A stretch of DNA of 33,490 bases from Actinomadura sp. HBU206391 (GTDB lineage Bacteria; Actinomycetota; Actinomycetes; Streptosporangiales; Streptosporangiaceae). The position numbers and the translations under genes were made by a program. The stretch covers positions 1 to 33,490 of the forward strand of contig NZ_JABVEB010000060.1 of assembly GCF_014323665.1 (NCBI RefSeq), given 5' to 3'. Below the pieces are notes generated by a model, which saw nothing but the letters and a program-made list of their open reading frames with translations, was not told the DNA's origin and made no database searches. The stretch's first letter is position 1. Each line of letters starts with the position of its first letter. Shown piece after piece: positions 15,057 to 23,752 of the stretch.

Positions 15057-16975
15057 CACCGGACGAGCTCGACGTCGGCATCGACGAGGCGTGCGGGGAC
15101 GATCCGTTCACCGCCGGCGCGGCCCGCCGCCGGCTGGGCTGGCTGGCCGCTCGGCCGCCCGGTGCCCCCTACCGCCCGAACCCGTGGGATCCGCGGCTGT
15201 GGACGCCGCGCCGCCGGCGGCTCGCGCCGGATCAGGCCCTGCTCGACGCCATGACCGCTCGCGGCCTGCTCCGCCGCGCCGGACGGGGCCACGAGTTCGC
15301 CGACCAGGCGGTCCGCGACCGGCTCGCCGCGCTGTGGCGGCGCGGGCCCGGCGCCCTGACCATGCTGCCCGCCCGAACGCGCCTGGACTCCGGGTGGGCA
15401 GCCGGCCAGGGCCCGCCGCCGACCCACGGCAACGCGGTCGAATTCCTGGTCGACAACGAGGCGGCCTGGGGCCGCCTCGCCGACGAGATCGCCGGGGCGG
15501 AGTCGTCGGTCCGGGGGCTGCTGTTCATGCTCGACGTCCCCCACGTGCGCATGGGCTTCGCGCGCGACCCCGTCCACGGTGGTGGACCGGTCACAGGCGT
15601 ACGGCTGGAGGAACGACTCCTCGCGGCGGCCGGGCGCGGCGTCGACGTCCACCTGGTGCTCAACCACGTGACCCCCGCGCTGTCCCCCGCCAACACCACG
15701 CACCCCGTGGAGCGCTTCTTCCGCACCCGCGACCCCCTGCGGCGGGTACGGCTGCGCCGCCTGAGGACACCGCAGACGCTGCCGATCCACGGCAAGGTGT
15801 ACGTGATCGACGACCGGGTCGCCTACCTCGTGGGCTCGGTGTTCGCGCAGGAGTACTTCGACGGCCGGGAACACCTGATCGATGACCCGCGGCGCGGGCA
15901 CCTGCGGTGGCGGAGCTCCCTCCGCGCGCCGGTGCACGACGTGAGCGTCCGGATCGAGGGGCCGGCCGTCGCCGACCTCGACCGGACCGTCCGGCTGCAC
16001 TGGGACCGCTGCCGCCCCGTCGCGGGCGACGCGATGCCGCCGTTCCGGCCGCCCGCGGCCGGCGGACCGCCGGGCGCGGCCACACTGCAGGTCACCCGCA
16101 CTCTGCGCGGTGCCGGCCGGTATGCCGGGCTGCCGGTGGGAGAGACCGGCATCCACGAGTCGTACCTGCGGGCCCTGGCGACGGCCCGGGACTACGTCTA
16201 TCTCGAGAACCAGTACCTCACCTGTACGGAGATGGTCGACGCGCTGATCGACGCGCTCAAGAGGGCTCCGAGGCTGCGGCTGATCGCACTGATCAACATG
16301 AGGCCGGACGTCCCGCACTATGTCCGCTGGCAGCGCCGGGCCATCGAGCGGCTCCTCACCGGGCTCGGTGATGACCGGCACCGTGCCGGCCTCTTCACGC
16401 TGTGGAGTCATGAGAAGGCCGTCGGCCGCACCCGGATCCTGCGCGACCACGTGCACTCCAAGGTGGCCATCGTCGACGACGAATGGTTGACCGTCGGCTC
16501 GGCCAACCTCGACGGGCTGTCGCTGACCTGTGGCGAGCACGAGCTGTACCGGCCGCCGCTCGTCCGGCTGGCGCGGCTGTTCGGCGGCGCGGGAGGCGGC
16601 GACCCCTGGCAGGCCAGAGCCACGGAGGTCAACGTCACCTGCGCGGGAGAGGAGGCCGCCCGGCTCCGCCGGGACCTGTGGGCCGAGCACCTCGGCTACC
16701 CGAGCGCCGGCGACCCGGCCCTCGCGCGGCCCCCGGAGGGCGGCTGGCTCGAGCTGTGGCGGCGGCGGGCCGAGCTCAAGCTCGATGCTCTGCGGGGACC
16801 CGAACCCTCGGTACGGGATCCGAGAGTGCTGCCCTATCCCCACACCGGCGGCGTCCCGGCGCCCGGCGGTCACCGGCCCGCAGGATATCTGCGCGCCCTC
16901 GGCGTGGACACCGGGCGTCTCCAGGTCCACACCCGGTTCCGGTCGTTCTCGTTCCGGACCGGCGCCTGGCGCTGA
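15053..16975 (+). CDS. Phospholipase D-family protein with two HKD motifs
   Basis: A 640-residue protein with two phospholipase D domains. The first HKD motif is HGKVYVIDDRVAYLVGS (His246), the second is HSKVAIVDDEWLTVGSANLDG (His468). Each contributes one half of the active site, forming a covalent phosphohistidine intermediate in phosphodiester hydrolysis or transphosphatidylation. The first ~115 residues are Arg/Pro-rich without a signal peptide, so it is probably cytoplasmic or membrane-associated. It could be a cardiolipin synthase-like enzyme, a phospholipase D or a phosphatidyltransferase. Coupling to the PAP2 gene through an ATGA overlap supports lipid metabolism. A strong hairpin follows the stop. 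Confidence 0.88.
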   Translation: MTPDELDVGIDEACGDDPFTAGAARRRLGWLAARPPGAPYRPNPWDPRLWTPRRRRLAPDQALLDAMTARGLLRRAGRGHEFADQAVRDRLAALWRRGPGALTMLPARTRLDSGWAAGQGPPPTHGNAVEFLVDNEAAWGRLADEIAGAESSVRGLLFMLDVPHVRMGFARDPVHGGGPVTGVRLEERLLAAAGRGVDVHLVLNHVTPALSPANTTHPVERFFRTRDPLRRVRLRRLRTPQTLPIHGKVYVIDDRVAYLVGSVFAQEYFDGREHLIDDPRRGHLRWRSSLRAPVHDVSVRIEGPAVADLDRTVRLHWDRCRPVAGDAMPPFRPPAAGGPPGAATLQVTRTLRGAGRYAGLPVGETGIHESYLRALATARDYVYLENQYLTCTEMVDALIDALKRAPRLRLIALINMRPDVPHYVRWQRRAIERLLTGLGDDRHRAGLFTLWSHEKAVGRTRILRDHVHSKVAIVDDEWLTVGSANLDGLSLTCGEHELYRPPLVRLARLFGGAGGGDPWQARATEVNVTCAGEEAARLRRDLWAEHLGYPSAGDPALARPPEGGWLELWRRRAELKLDALRGPEPSVRDPRVLPYPHTGGVPAPGGHRPAGYLRALGVDTGRLQVHTRFRSFSFRTGAWR

Positions 16976-16990
16976 GCCCCGTCCCCGGCG

Positions 16991-17031
16991 GGCCGCCGGT
17001 CGGCACGACCGTGCCGGAGGTCCCGGCGGCC
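16991..17031. terminator. Two-way terminator between convergent genes
   Basis: A nested hairpin: outer arms GGCCGCCGG (16991-16999) and CCGGCGGCC (17023-17031), inner arms CGGCAC (17001-17006) and GTGCCG (17011-17016) with loop GACC. It fills nearly all of the 60-bp gap between the phospholipase D stop and the NACHT stop, so it can serve both strands. Confidence 0.75.
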
Positions 17032-17035
17032 GGAC

Positions 17036-19141
17036 TCAGTCGTCGGCGGCGGTGCTCTCGGGCCGGGGCGGCACGCCGGCCAGGACGTCCTGCAGGAAGG
17101 CGTGCCGGAAGTGGTAGACCGCACCCGACCGGCGCAGCACGCCCCTGTCGTGGGCCGCCTCAAGGAAGTCCATCAGCCGCCAGGGCAGTCTGCCCCTCGG
17201 CGCGTACCAGAGCCGGACCACCAGCAGGTGCAGCCAGGAGACGACTCCCGCCTTGCCCTTGTCCAGGGAGAACGCCCAGACCGGGCCGTACATCAGGCCG
17301 CCCGCCAGACCGGCGGCGGCCCCGATGACGACGCCGAACGGCGGGGCGATCCCGTACCCGCCGACCATCCCGACCGTGAGCGCGTACACCATGCCGAAGG
17401 TGAGCGCCACACGCCTGTCCTGTACGAGCAGGTGCCGCGGAGCCACCGCGTCCTCGGTGGCGTCGGGAGCGGCGAGGCCGTAGACGAGCCCGATCGGCCC
17501 GCCGCACAGCATGCCGACCACCACGGCGAACCCGGGCCCGCCGAGGAGCAGTCCCACCCCGCCGCCGATCGCCCCGACGATCAGTCCGCTCGCCAGCGCG
17601 GCACGACGCCGGCCGGTCACCCCGAAATGCAGTACCGACGGCGCGGGGGCGTTCCTTGCCGAGGCGATGCCCAGCACGATCAGGGTGATCAGCCCGAAAG
17701 CCCCGCCGACCGCCCAGCCGGCGACCGCGCTCTCGGCGCGATGGGCCGCGAGACCGCCGAACCCGAGACCGATGGCGGCACCCCCCATGACTCCTCCGGC
17801 CAGCCCGATGAGGATCCGCACCGGTCGCGGCGCCAGCTGCGACAGCTCCCACCACGCGATCTCGCTCACGTGGCGGCCGTGCATCAGCTCGGCGAGGCAG
17901 GTCAACCACCTCCTGGCGTCGTCGCCCTTCCATCTCTGCCGCTCGGAGGCGGGGTGGCTCGGGAACGCGGTGGCGATGAGGCCTTCCAGCAGGTGGCCCG
18001 CGATCCGGGCCCGCGTGGGGAACCGCGATTCGTCCGCCAGCTCACCGGGATCGGTGGACCGGCCCCGGTAGACCTGACGCGCCAGCGAGATCATCAAGGG
18101 GGTGGAGAACGCCCGCGCCAGCGGGCCCCGTGGACGGTCACGGAGGCTGTCGAAGACCGGCTGCCAGCGTTCCCTGCGCCGCTGGTGCAGCCCCCGGGAG
18201 ATGAACTCGATCGCGTCCGCCGGCACGACCGGTTCCAGCTCGATGACCGCCGCTCCCGCGAGAGTGTCCTGCCCGTCGGCCACCGCCCGTTCGTACTCCC
18301 GCGCGCGGCAGGTCAGGACCAGACGCGGCAGCCGGGAACGCTTGACGAATGTGATCATCTCCGTCCTGCGCTCTCGCTTGATCTCGTCCATCCCGTCGAG
18401 CACCGGGAGCAGCGCGCCGTCGTCGAGCAGTCCCTGGAGAACGTCCTCACCGTCGTACCGCACCGGGAGATCCCGCAGAAACGGGTGGTCCTCCACCAGG
18501 CGGCGCTTGACCCACGCGTCCAGGGACTCCCCGCCGGGGTCCCAGGACGCGAGCGTCAGGAGCACCGGCACCGGCTCCGTGCTCTCTCCGTGCTCCGCGG
18601 CGTCGGCCTCCGCCACCCGCTCGTTCAGGAGCCCGAGGGTCAGCAGCAGGGCCACGGTGGACTTGCCGGCCCCCGGCTCGCCGAGCACGACCAGCCTCGG
18701 GGCCTGCTGCCGCCGGAACGCCGCCACCATGGCCCCGGGCGAGTCCAGCCGGACCCGCTCCGCGCCGGCGGCATGGGCGCCGGTCCCGTCGGTGACGTCT
18801 CGCCCGGTCGGCGACCAGTGGCCGGGCAGCAGCACCCCATGGCCGTACACGTCGCGCTTCTTCGCTTCCTTCCGCCATTTGTCCCTGACGACCCGCGCGA
18901 GCCTGTTCATCACCTCGGGCAGGGAGCCGCCCGCCCGGCGGGAGTCGCCGCGCAGCAACTGGCGGGCGGTGAACACGACCAAGGGCGCCCCGAGGACGAG
19001 CGCGATGACGACCACGATCGGGCCGTGCTTGCCCGCCCAGCTCTCCAGAGGCTTGCCCAGCAGGCCCTGGAGCACCGGGAAAACGAGCACGGCCAGCGCC
19101 GCGTAGACGACCGCCGCCAGAACCTTGACGGTTCTGTTCAT
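17036..19141 (-). CDS. Membrane-anchored NACHT NTPase
   Basis: A 701-residue STAND-class NTPase. Two N-terminal membrane segments (about 7-27 and 40-60) are followed by a basic stretch and a NACHT domain: Walker A GEPGAGKST (154-162), Walker B with the NACHT signature VLDGMDEIKRERR, the LVLTCRAREY arginine-bearing segment, and FSTPLMISLARQVY. The C-terminal 280 residues hold several glycine-rich hydrophobic segments (IGLAGGVMGGAAIGLGFGG and others), then a VYHFRHAFLQDVLAG tail typical of these proteins. Some bacterial NACHT proteins defend against phage, but this multi-membrane type is widespread in actinomycetes and its role is not known. ATG 19141 sits at the head of the first membrane helix; a GTG at 19171 is an alternative start. 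No leucine-rich or other sensor repeats are seen. Confidence 0.85.
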   Translation of the reverse strand: MNRTVKVLAAVVYAALAVLVFPVLQGLLGKPLESWAGKHGPIVVVIALVLGAPLVVFTARQLLRGDSRRAGGSLPEVMNRLARVVRDKWRKEAKKRDVYGHGVLLPGHWSPTGRDVTDGTGAHAAGAERVRLDSPGAMVAAFRRQQAPRLVVLGEPGAGKSTVALLLTLGLLNERVAEADAAEHGESTEPVPVLLTLASWDPGGESLDAWVKRRLVEDHPFLRDLPVRYDGEDVLQGLLDDGALLPVLDGMDEIKRERRTEMITFVKRSRLPRLVLTCRAREYERAVADGQDTLAGAAVIELEPVVPADAIEFISRGLHQRRRERWQPVFDSLRDRPRGPLARAFSTPLMISLARQVYRGRSTDPGELADESRFPTRARIAGHLLEGLIATAFPSHPASERQRWKGDDARRWLTCLAELMHGRHVSEIAWWELSQLAPRPVRILIGLAGGVMGGAAIGLGFGGLAAHRAESAVAGWAVGGAFGLITLIVLGIASARNAPAPSVLHFGVTGRRRAALASGLIVGAIGGGVGLLLGGPGFAVVVGMLCGGPIGLVYGLAAPDATEDAVAPRHLLVQDRRVALTFGMVYALTVGMVGGYGIAPPFGVVIGAAAGLAGGLMYGPVWAFSLDKGKAGVVSWLHLLVVRLWYAPRGRLPWRLMDFLEAAHDRGVLRRSGAVYHFRHAFLQDVLAGVPPRPESTAADD

Positions 19142-19361
19142 CCGCGCACCATCCCATCCGCCGGTCGACACTCTTCAGATCCTCGTGCCTGTCGCCGCTC
19201 TATGGATCCTCCTCGAAAAAGATCTCGATTCGTTCGCGCCGGCGCCTGAGACTCCCCGGCGAGGCGGTTGGTTGGCGTCGGGGCCACATCCGGCCTGAAT
19301 GTCCCTTTCGGCGGGGAGATGCCGCATCGTTTGCTCAGGTCGGGTGTGGAGGGGGTTCATC

Positions 19362-22055
19362 ATGGTCACCACGGTGCTGCGCCGGTTCGGTCGTCGCACG
19401 AGGATCCTGCTGGCGGTGACGCTCGCCGTGCCGCTCGCCGCCGTACTCGCCGTGACCGGGGACGGTGCGCAGGCCGCCGCCGCGCTCCCGGCCGGCTTCC
19501 AGCAGAAGACGATCTTCACCGGCCTCACCCAGCCGACCAACATCGAGTTCTCCCCCGACGGCCGCGTCTTCGTCGCGGAGAAGAACGGCCGCATCAAGGT
19601 GTTCGACTCCCTCACCGACACCACCGCGACCCTGTACGCGGACCTGCGCCCGAAGGTGCACAGCTACTGGGACCGGGGGATGCTCGGGCTCGCCCTGCAC
19701 CCCGACTTCCCGGCCGACCCGCGGATCTACACCGCGTACGCCTACAACGGCGAGATAGGCGGCGCGCATCCGAAGTGGCCCTCGGCGAACGGCACGGACG
19801 ACCAGTGCCCGAGCCCACCCGGCGGGACCGGCGACGGGTGCGTGGTCAGCGGCCGGGTCTCGATCCTCACGCCCCCGGCGCAGGCGGGCGGCCTCGCCGA
19901 CGAGCGGGTCCTGATCGAGGACTGGTGCCAGCAGTTCCCCAGCCACTCGGTGGGCACGGTCGCGTTCGGCCCGGACGGCATGCTGTACGCCGGCGGCGGC
20001 GACGGGGCCAGCTTCGGCTACACCGACTACGGCCAGGACAGCCAGACCGCCAGCGACGTCACCCCCGACAACCCCTGCGGTGACCCGCCGAGCAAGGTCG
20101 GCACGGCCCTCGCACCGCCGACCGCCGAGGGCGGCGCGCTGCGCTCCCAGGACCTGCGCACCCGGGCCGACCCGACGACGCTGGACGGCGGCATCATCCG
20201 AGTGAATCCCGACAGCGGCGAGGCGGCGCCCGGCAACCCGACCACCACGGGCGACGACAACGCCAAGCGCATCGTCGCCTACGGGCTGCGCAACCCGTTC
20301 CGGTTCACCTTTCGGCCGGGCACCGGCGAGATCTGGGCCGGCGACGTGGGGTACAAGACCTGGGAAGAGATCAATCGCATCCCGTCGGCCACCGCCAAGC
20401 TCACCAATCTGGGCTGGCCGTGCTACGAGGGCACCGCGCGGCAGGCCGGCTACGACGGTGCGAACCTCACCCTGTGCGAGAACCTCTACACCGCCGGAGC
20501 GTCCGCGGTGACGTCCCCGTACTACCGCTACGCCCACACCGCGAAGGTGGTCGCGGGTGAGAGCTGCGTCACCGGCAGTTCGTCGATCACGGGGGTGGCG
20601 TTCCACTCGACCGGCGCCTACCCGGCGGCCTACCGAGGTGCGCTCTTCTTCACCGATTACAACCGCAATTGCGTGTGGGTGATGCGACCGGGCACGAACG
20701 GCCTGCCGAGCACCGCCGCGCTCAGCACGTTCGCAACGAACACCGGCGGGCTCATCGACCTCCAGGCCGGCCCGGGCGGCGACATCTTCGGGGTCGACCT
20801 CGCGGGCGGCCGAATCATCCGATTCGTCTACAACGGCGTCAACAACCCGCCGGTCGCCGCCATCAAGTCCGACCGGACCTACGGGGCCCTCCCCCTCACC
20901 GTGAACTTCGACGGCACCGGCTCGAGCGACGCCGACGGCGAGGCGCTCACGTACGCGTGGGACCTCGACGGCGACGGCGAGTACGACGACTCGACCGCGG
21001 CGAAGCCGAGCTTCACCTACACCTCCCGGTCGGCCGTCACCGTACGGCTGAGAGTCGGCGATCCGCGCGGCGGCACCGACATCGCCGAGACCTCCATCAC
21101 GGCGGGCTCCAGCCCGCCCACCGCCGTGATCACCAGTCCCTCGACCGGCACCAGGTGGGCGGTCGGCGACAAGATCGACTTCACCGGAACCGGTACGGAC
21201 CCCGAGGACGGGGCACTCCCCGACTCCGCCCTCGACTGGAAATTGATCATGCATCACTGCCCCAGCAACTGCCACGAACACCAGATCACCGGGCAGACCG
21301 GGGCCGGCGGGGACTTCACCGCGCCCGACCACGACTACCCGTCCTGGCTGGAGCTGCGGCTCACCGTCACCGACGCCGACGGGCTCAGCGACACCACGAG
21401 CCTGCGACTCGATCCGAAGACGGTCGACATCACGCTGAACACCGCACCGGCCGGCTTCAATGTCACCGCGCTGGACACGACGGCGGCGGCACCGTTGAAG
21501 ACCACCGTCATCGTCGGCTCCAGCATCTCCATCGGGGCGTCGACCAGCACACAGTGGGTGGCCGACCAGCCGTACGAGTTCGCCTCCTGGTCCGACGGGG
21601 GCAGCGCCGCCCACAACATCACCGCGCCCGAGGTCGCGACGACCTACACCGCGACGTACCGGCGCAAGACCAACCTTGCGCTGGGCCGGCCGGTCACCGC
21701 CTCGAGCGTGTGGGGGCCGGGCCGCGAGGCGGCACTGGCGGTCGACGGCAAGCTGAACACGCGCTGGTCCAGCAAGTACAGCAGCCCGCAGTGGCTCCGG
21801 GTCGACCTCGGCTCGAGCAAGCGGGTCGGCCGGTTCATCCTGCGCTGGGAGGCCGCGTACGGAAAGAACTACCAGATCCAGGTGTCGGCCAACGGCACGA
21901 CCTGGACCACCGTGATCAACCGCAAGAACGGCGACGGCAAGGTCGACACGCAGGGCTTCACGCCACGCGACGCCCGCTATGTGCGGATGTACGGCACCAC
22001 CCGCGGCACCAAGTGGGGCTACTCACCGTGGGAGTTCGAGATCTACGACAAGTGA
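19362..22055 (+). CDS. Secreted PQQ-type sugar dehydrogenase with PKD and discoidin domains
   Basis: An 897-residue secreted multidomain protein. A signal peptide (about 1-38, RRFGRRTRILLAVTLAVPLA) precedes a glucose/sorbosone dehydrogenase-type beta-propeller (about 45-500; LTQPTNIEFSPDGRVFVAEK, GMLGLALHPDF, TLDGGIIRVNPDSG, YGLRNPFRF, EINRI). These PQQ-dependent enzymes oxidise sugars or act on polysaccharide chain ends. A PKD domain follows (about 508-590, PLTVNFDGTGSSDADG), then a second Ig-like region with a Cys/His-rich loop (MHHCPSNCHEHQ), and a C-terminal F5/8 type C (discoidin) carbohydrate-binding domain (about 769-897, ALAVDGKLNTRWSS, YVRMYGTTR). GGAGGGGG lies 6 nt before the ATG. 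It is divergent from the NACHT gene. No membrane anchor or sortase signal is seen. Confidence 0.92.
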   Translation: MVTTVLRRFGRRTRILLAVTLAVPLAAVLAVTGDGAQAAAALPAGFQQKTIFTGLTQPTNIEFSPDGRVFVAEKNGRIKVFDSLTDTTATLYADLRPKVHSYWDRGMLGLALHPDFPADPRIYTAYAYNGEIGGAHPKWPSANGTDDQCPSPPGGTGDGCVVSGRVSILTPPAQAGGLADERVLIEDWCQQFPSHSVGTVAFGPDGMLYAGGGDGASFGYTDYGQDSQTASDVTPDNPCGDPPSKVGTALAPPTAEGGALRSQDLRTRADPTTLDGGIIRVNPDSGEAAPGNPTTTGDDNAKRIVAYGLRNPFRFTFRPGTGEIWAGDVGYKTWEEINRIPSATAKLTNLGWPCYEGTARQAGYDGANLTLCENLYTAGASAVTSPYYRYAHTAKVVAGESCVTGSSSITGVAFHSTGAYPAAYRGALFFTDYNRNCVWVMRPGTNGLPSTAALSTFATNTGGLIDLQAGPGGDIFGVDLAGGRIIRFVYNGVNNPPVAAIKSDRTYGALPLTVNFDGTGSSDADGEALTYAWDLDGDGEYDDSTAAKPSFTYTSRSAVTVRLRVGDPRGGTDIAETSITAGSSPPTAVITSPSTGTRWAVGDKIDFTGTGTDPEDGALPDSALDWKLIMHHCPSNCHEHQITGQTGAGGDFTAPDHDYPSWLELRLTVTDADGLSDTTSLRLDPKTVDITLNTAPAGFNVTALDTTAAAPLKTTVIVGSSISIGASTSTQWVADQPYEFASWSDGGSAAHNITAPEVATTYTATYRRKTNLALGRPVTASSVWGPGREAALAVDGKLNTRWSSKYSSPQWLRVDLGSSKRVGRFILRWEAAYGKNYQIQVSANGTTWTTVINRKNGDGKVDTQGFTPRDARYVRMYGTTRGTKWGYSPWEFEIYDK

Positions 22056-22122
22056 TGAGGGGCCGGCCGCCTTGACGTTGGCAGGCGCTCGGCCGTCTGT
22101 CCGCGCATCTCCTGAGGCCGCG

Positions 22123-22725
22123 TCACGGGTCTGTTGCCTGCCGGGCGCGGAGAGCCCGGAGCTTGTGGCGGTTACCGCACCGCTCCATCGCGCACCAGCG
22201 CCGAGCGCCGGGGCGGGACGAGTCGACGAACACCAGCGGGCAGTCGTCGCTCGCGCATTCGCGGATGCGTCCCGAGAGCGGCCCGGACAGCAGCTCGATC
22301 ATCTCCCGCGCCAGGGTCGACAGCGCCTGCGTCGCCCGCACCGGCGTCGCCCACCCCGCGGTCGTGCCGACGGCGGCCAGTTCGGGGACCAGCGGCGCCG
22401 CGGCCGCGGCCCGGTTGATGGTGGCCACCGCCCCGGCGGGGAGCGGGCGACGCGCCGCCCGGGCGTGCGCCGCGTCCCAGATCGCCTGGCGCAGGGCCTT
22501 GGCCGCGGTCAGTTCGCGGGCGGTCACGGGGACCGTCATGACCGCGGCCAGCGGCGGTTGGGCCAGCCATTCGCCCAGGTCGGCGGGCTTGTGGAGGGTC
22601 TCGAACACCGCGTACCGGCCGTCGCCGCCCGTGTGGGCGAAGTCCAGGCAGACAGCGCCGGCGTCGAACCGGAAAGACCCTCCCCGGGGGTCGTGCAGAA
22701 CCCGCCCGGTTGCACTCGCTCGCAT
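22123..22725 (-). CDS. CGNR zinc-finger transcriptional regulator
   Basis: A 200-residue protein with the two domains of this family: an N-terminal ABATE domain (about 10-140, FRFDAGAVCLDFAHTGGDGRYAVFETL) and a C-terminal CGNR zinc finger (RECASDDCPLVFVD, ARRWCAMERCGNRHK) that binds DNA. The ATG at 22725 lies only about 7 nt from a TATAGT -10-like hexamer (22737-22732), so the transcript may be leaderless. Two operator-like repeats lie between it and the divergent ridA-like gene, so it probably represses both. Such regulators often sit beside small-molecule catabolic or stress genes. Confidence 0.9.
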   Translation of the reverse strand: MRASATGRVLHDPRGGSFRFDAGAVCLDFAHTGGDGRYAVFETLHKPADLGEWLAQPPLAAVMTVPVTARELTAAKALRQAIWDAAHARAARRPLPAGAVATINRAAAAAPLVPELAAVGTTAGWATPVRATQALSTLAREMIELLSGPLSGRIRECASDDCPLVFVDSSRPGARRWCAMERCGNRHKLRALRARQATDP

Positions 22726-22728
22726 GAA

Positions 22729-22769
22729 ACCACTATAACTGGTGTCACGTACGAACCGCTATAAGTGGT
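22729..22769. promoter_or_regulatory. Twin operator candidates between the CGNR and RidA genes
   Basis: ACCACTATAACTGGT (22729-22743) and ACCGCTATAAGTGGT (22755-22769) agree at 13 of 15 positions, and each is an imperfect palindrome. They lie 26 bp apart in the 62-bp divergent gap and each overlaps a TATA-type -10 element, one for each gene. This fits repression of both promoters by the CGNR regulator. Confidence 0.7.
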
Positions 22770-22787
22770 TACATGAGGAGGCAACAC

Positions 22788-23177
22788 ATGGGCGTACGGC
22801 ACATCAACCCCGAGGGACTCCACCGCAGCCCGGCCTTCAGCCAGGCCGTCGTGGTCGAACAGCCGGCGAAGACGATCTACATTGGCGGCCAGAACGGCGT
22901 CGGCGCCGACGGTAAGGTCGTCGGCCCCACGGTCGGGGAGCAGGCCAGGCAGGCGTTCCGCAACCTCGCGACCATCCTCGAGAGCGAAGGGGCGAGCCTG
23001 GCGAACATCGTGCAATGGTCCATCGCCGTGGTGGACGGCCACACGTTCGACGAGGGTGTGGCCGCCTTCCAGCAGGTGTGGAATCCGGCCGACCCGCCGC
23101 CGGCCATCACGGTCCACGTCGTCGCCGGTCTAGGCCCCGAGTTCCTCGTCGAGATCGACGCCATCGCCGTCGTGTGA
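22788..23177 (+). CDS. RidA-family protein (YjgF/YER057c/UK114)
   Basis: A 129-residue RidA-superfamily protein. RidA enzymes hydrolyse reactive enamine/imine intermediates (such as 2-aminoacrylate) to keto acids; members beyond the RidA subgroup often serve specific catabolic pathways. Family parts seen are the N-terminal FSQAVVVEQPAKTIYIGGQNGVG, a helix QARQAFRNLATILESEGASLANIVQ, and the C-terminal PPAITVHVVAGLGPEFLVEIDAIAV. The usual substrate-binding arginine near the C-terminus (position ~105 of RidA) is not evident (AITVHVV in place of RxxV), so this may not be a canonical deaminase. ATG 22788 is preceded by GAGGAGG; an upstream in-frame ATG at 22773 lies within the leader. It is divergent from its likely regulator. 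Confidence 0.9.
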   Translation: MGVRHINPEGLHRSPAFSQAVVVEQPAKTIYIGGQNGVGADGKVVGPTVGEQARQAFRNLATILESEGASLANIVQWSIAVVDGHTFDEGVAAFQQVWNPADPPPAITVHVVAGLGPEFLVEIDAIAVV

Positions 23178-23333
23178 CCCCCGCGGCGTGGGGCCGCTCC
23201 CCGCACTGGTGCGCGCCGCAGGCATCGACAAGTCCCAGATCCGAGGCGCGACACCAAGACTCCCGGGCGTGCTGACCAGGGACGCCTTCCTCAACACCAT
23301 CAGGAACCCGACGCGATCAGGCACACAGAGCGA

Positions 23334-23358
23334 CAGAGGGCCCTCGATGTGCCCTCTG
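23334..23358. terminator. Hairpin terminator candidate after ridA
   Basis: CAGAGGGC (23334-23341) and GCCCTCTG (23351-23358) form an 8-bp stem with a 9-nt loop. It lies in the gap between the convergent ridA-like and zinc-ribbon genes (23178-23447), about 155 bp past the ridA-like stop. I see no gene in the rest of this gap. Confidence 0.5.
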
Positions 23359-23447
23359 AGGGTCGGTCATGATCGCCCCCGTCCGGCGGCAGCGCGCTGC
23401 CGTGCAGGTCAGGGCGCTGCCACCGAACGAGATATACAGCTAGGCGA

Positions 23448-23693
23448 TCACGTGGAGAAGAGCATGCCGAACATGCTCTTCTGCCGGTGGTGACCGTAGT
23501 GCGGCTGCGCGTAGCCGTGTCCTCCGTGCGCGGGAGGCGGCGGCGCGGGCTGGACCCACTGGGCCTCGGCCCGGCTCAGTGCCTCCAGCTCGCCGTAGTC
23601 CAGAAAGATGCCGCGGCACTGGTCACACTGCTCGATATGAACGCCGTTGCGGTTGTAGGTGCGCATCGCACCACGACACTTCGGGCACTGCAT
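23448..23693 (-). CDS. Small TFIIB-type zinc-ribbon protein
   Basis: An 81-residue protein with a zf-TFIIB zinc ribbon at the N-terminus: CPKCRGAM, then IEQCDQCRGIFLDYGELEAL, giving two CxxC zinc-binding pairs. The rest is a Pro/His-rich tail (PAPPPPAHGGHGYAQPHYGHH) ending KSMFGMLFST. The function of these short proteins is unknown. ATG 23693 begins the conserved part (MQCPKC); an upstream GTG would add 12 residues. It is the last gene of a minus-strand run after the phosphotransferase, 59 bp downstream of it. A perfect hairpin (23457-23481) covers its last codons. Confidence 0.85.
   Translation of the reverse strand: MQCPKCRGAMRTYNRNGVHIEQCDQCRGIFLDYGELEALSRAEAQWVQPAPPPPAHGGHGYAQPHYGHHRQKSMFGMLFST
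23457..23481 (-). terminator. Perfect 10-bp hairpin inside the 3' end of the zinc-ribbon gene
   Basis: On the minus strand GAAGAGCATG, loop TTCGG, CATGCTCTTC make a perfect 10-bp stem with a UUCG-like loop, ending 6 nt before the stop codon region. It may act as an intragenic terminator or stabilise the mRNA end. It is seen directly; the role is inferred. Confidence 0.5.
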
Positions 23694-23752
23694 GGTCGGT
23701 TCGCCGTCCTTCCCTGATCCCCCGTACAAGGTCCACTAGGGCGCAGCCTATG

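Noticed and set aside
23188..23330. Small coding piece or gene remnant between the ridA-like and zinc-ribbon genes
   Set aside because: Short frames on both strands looked faintly protein-like, but I recognise no family and no start signal.
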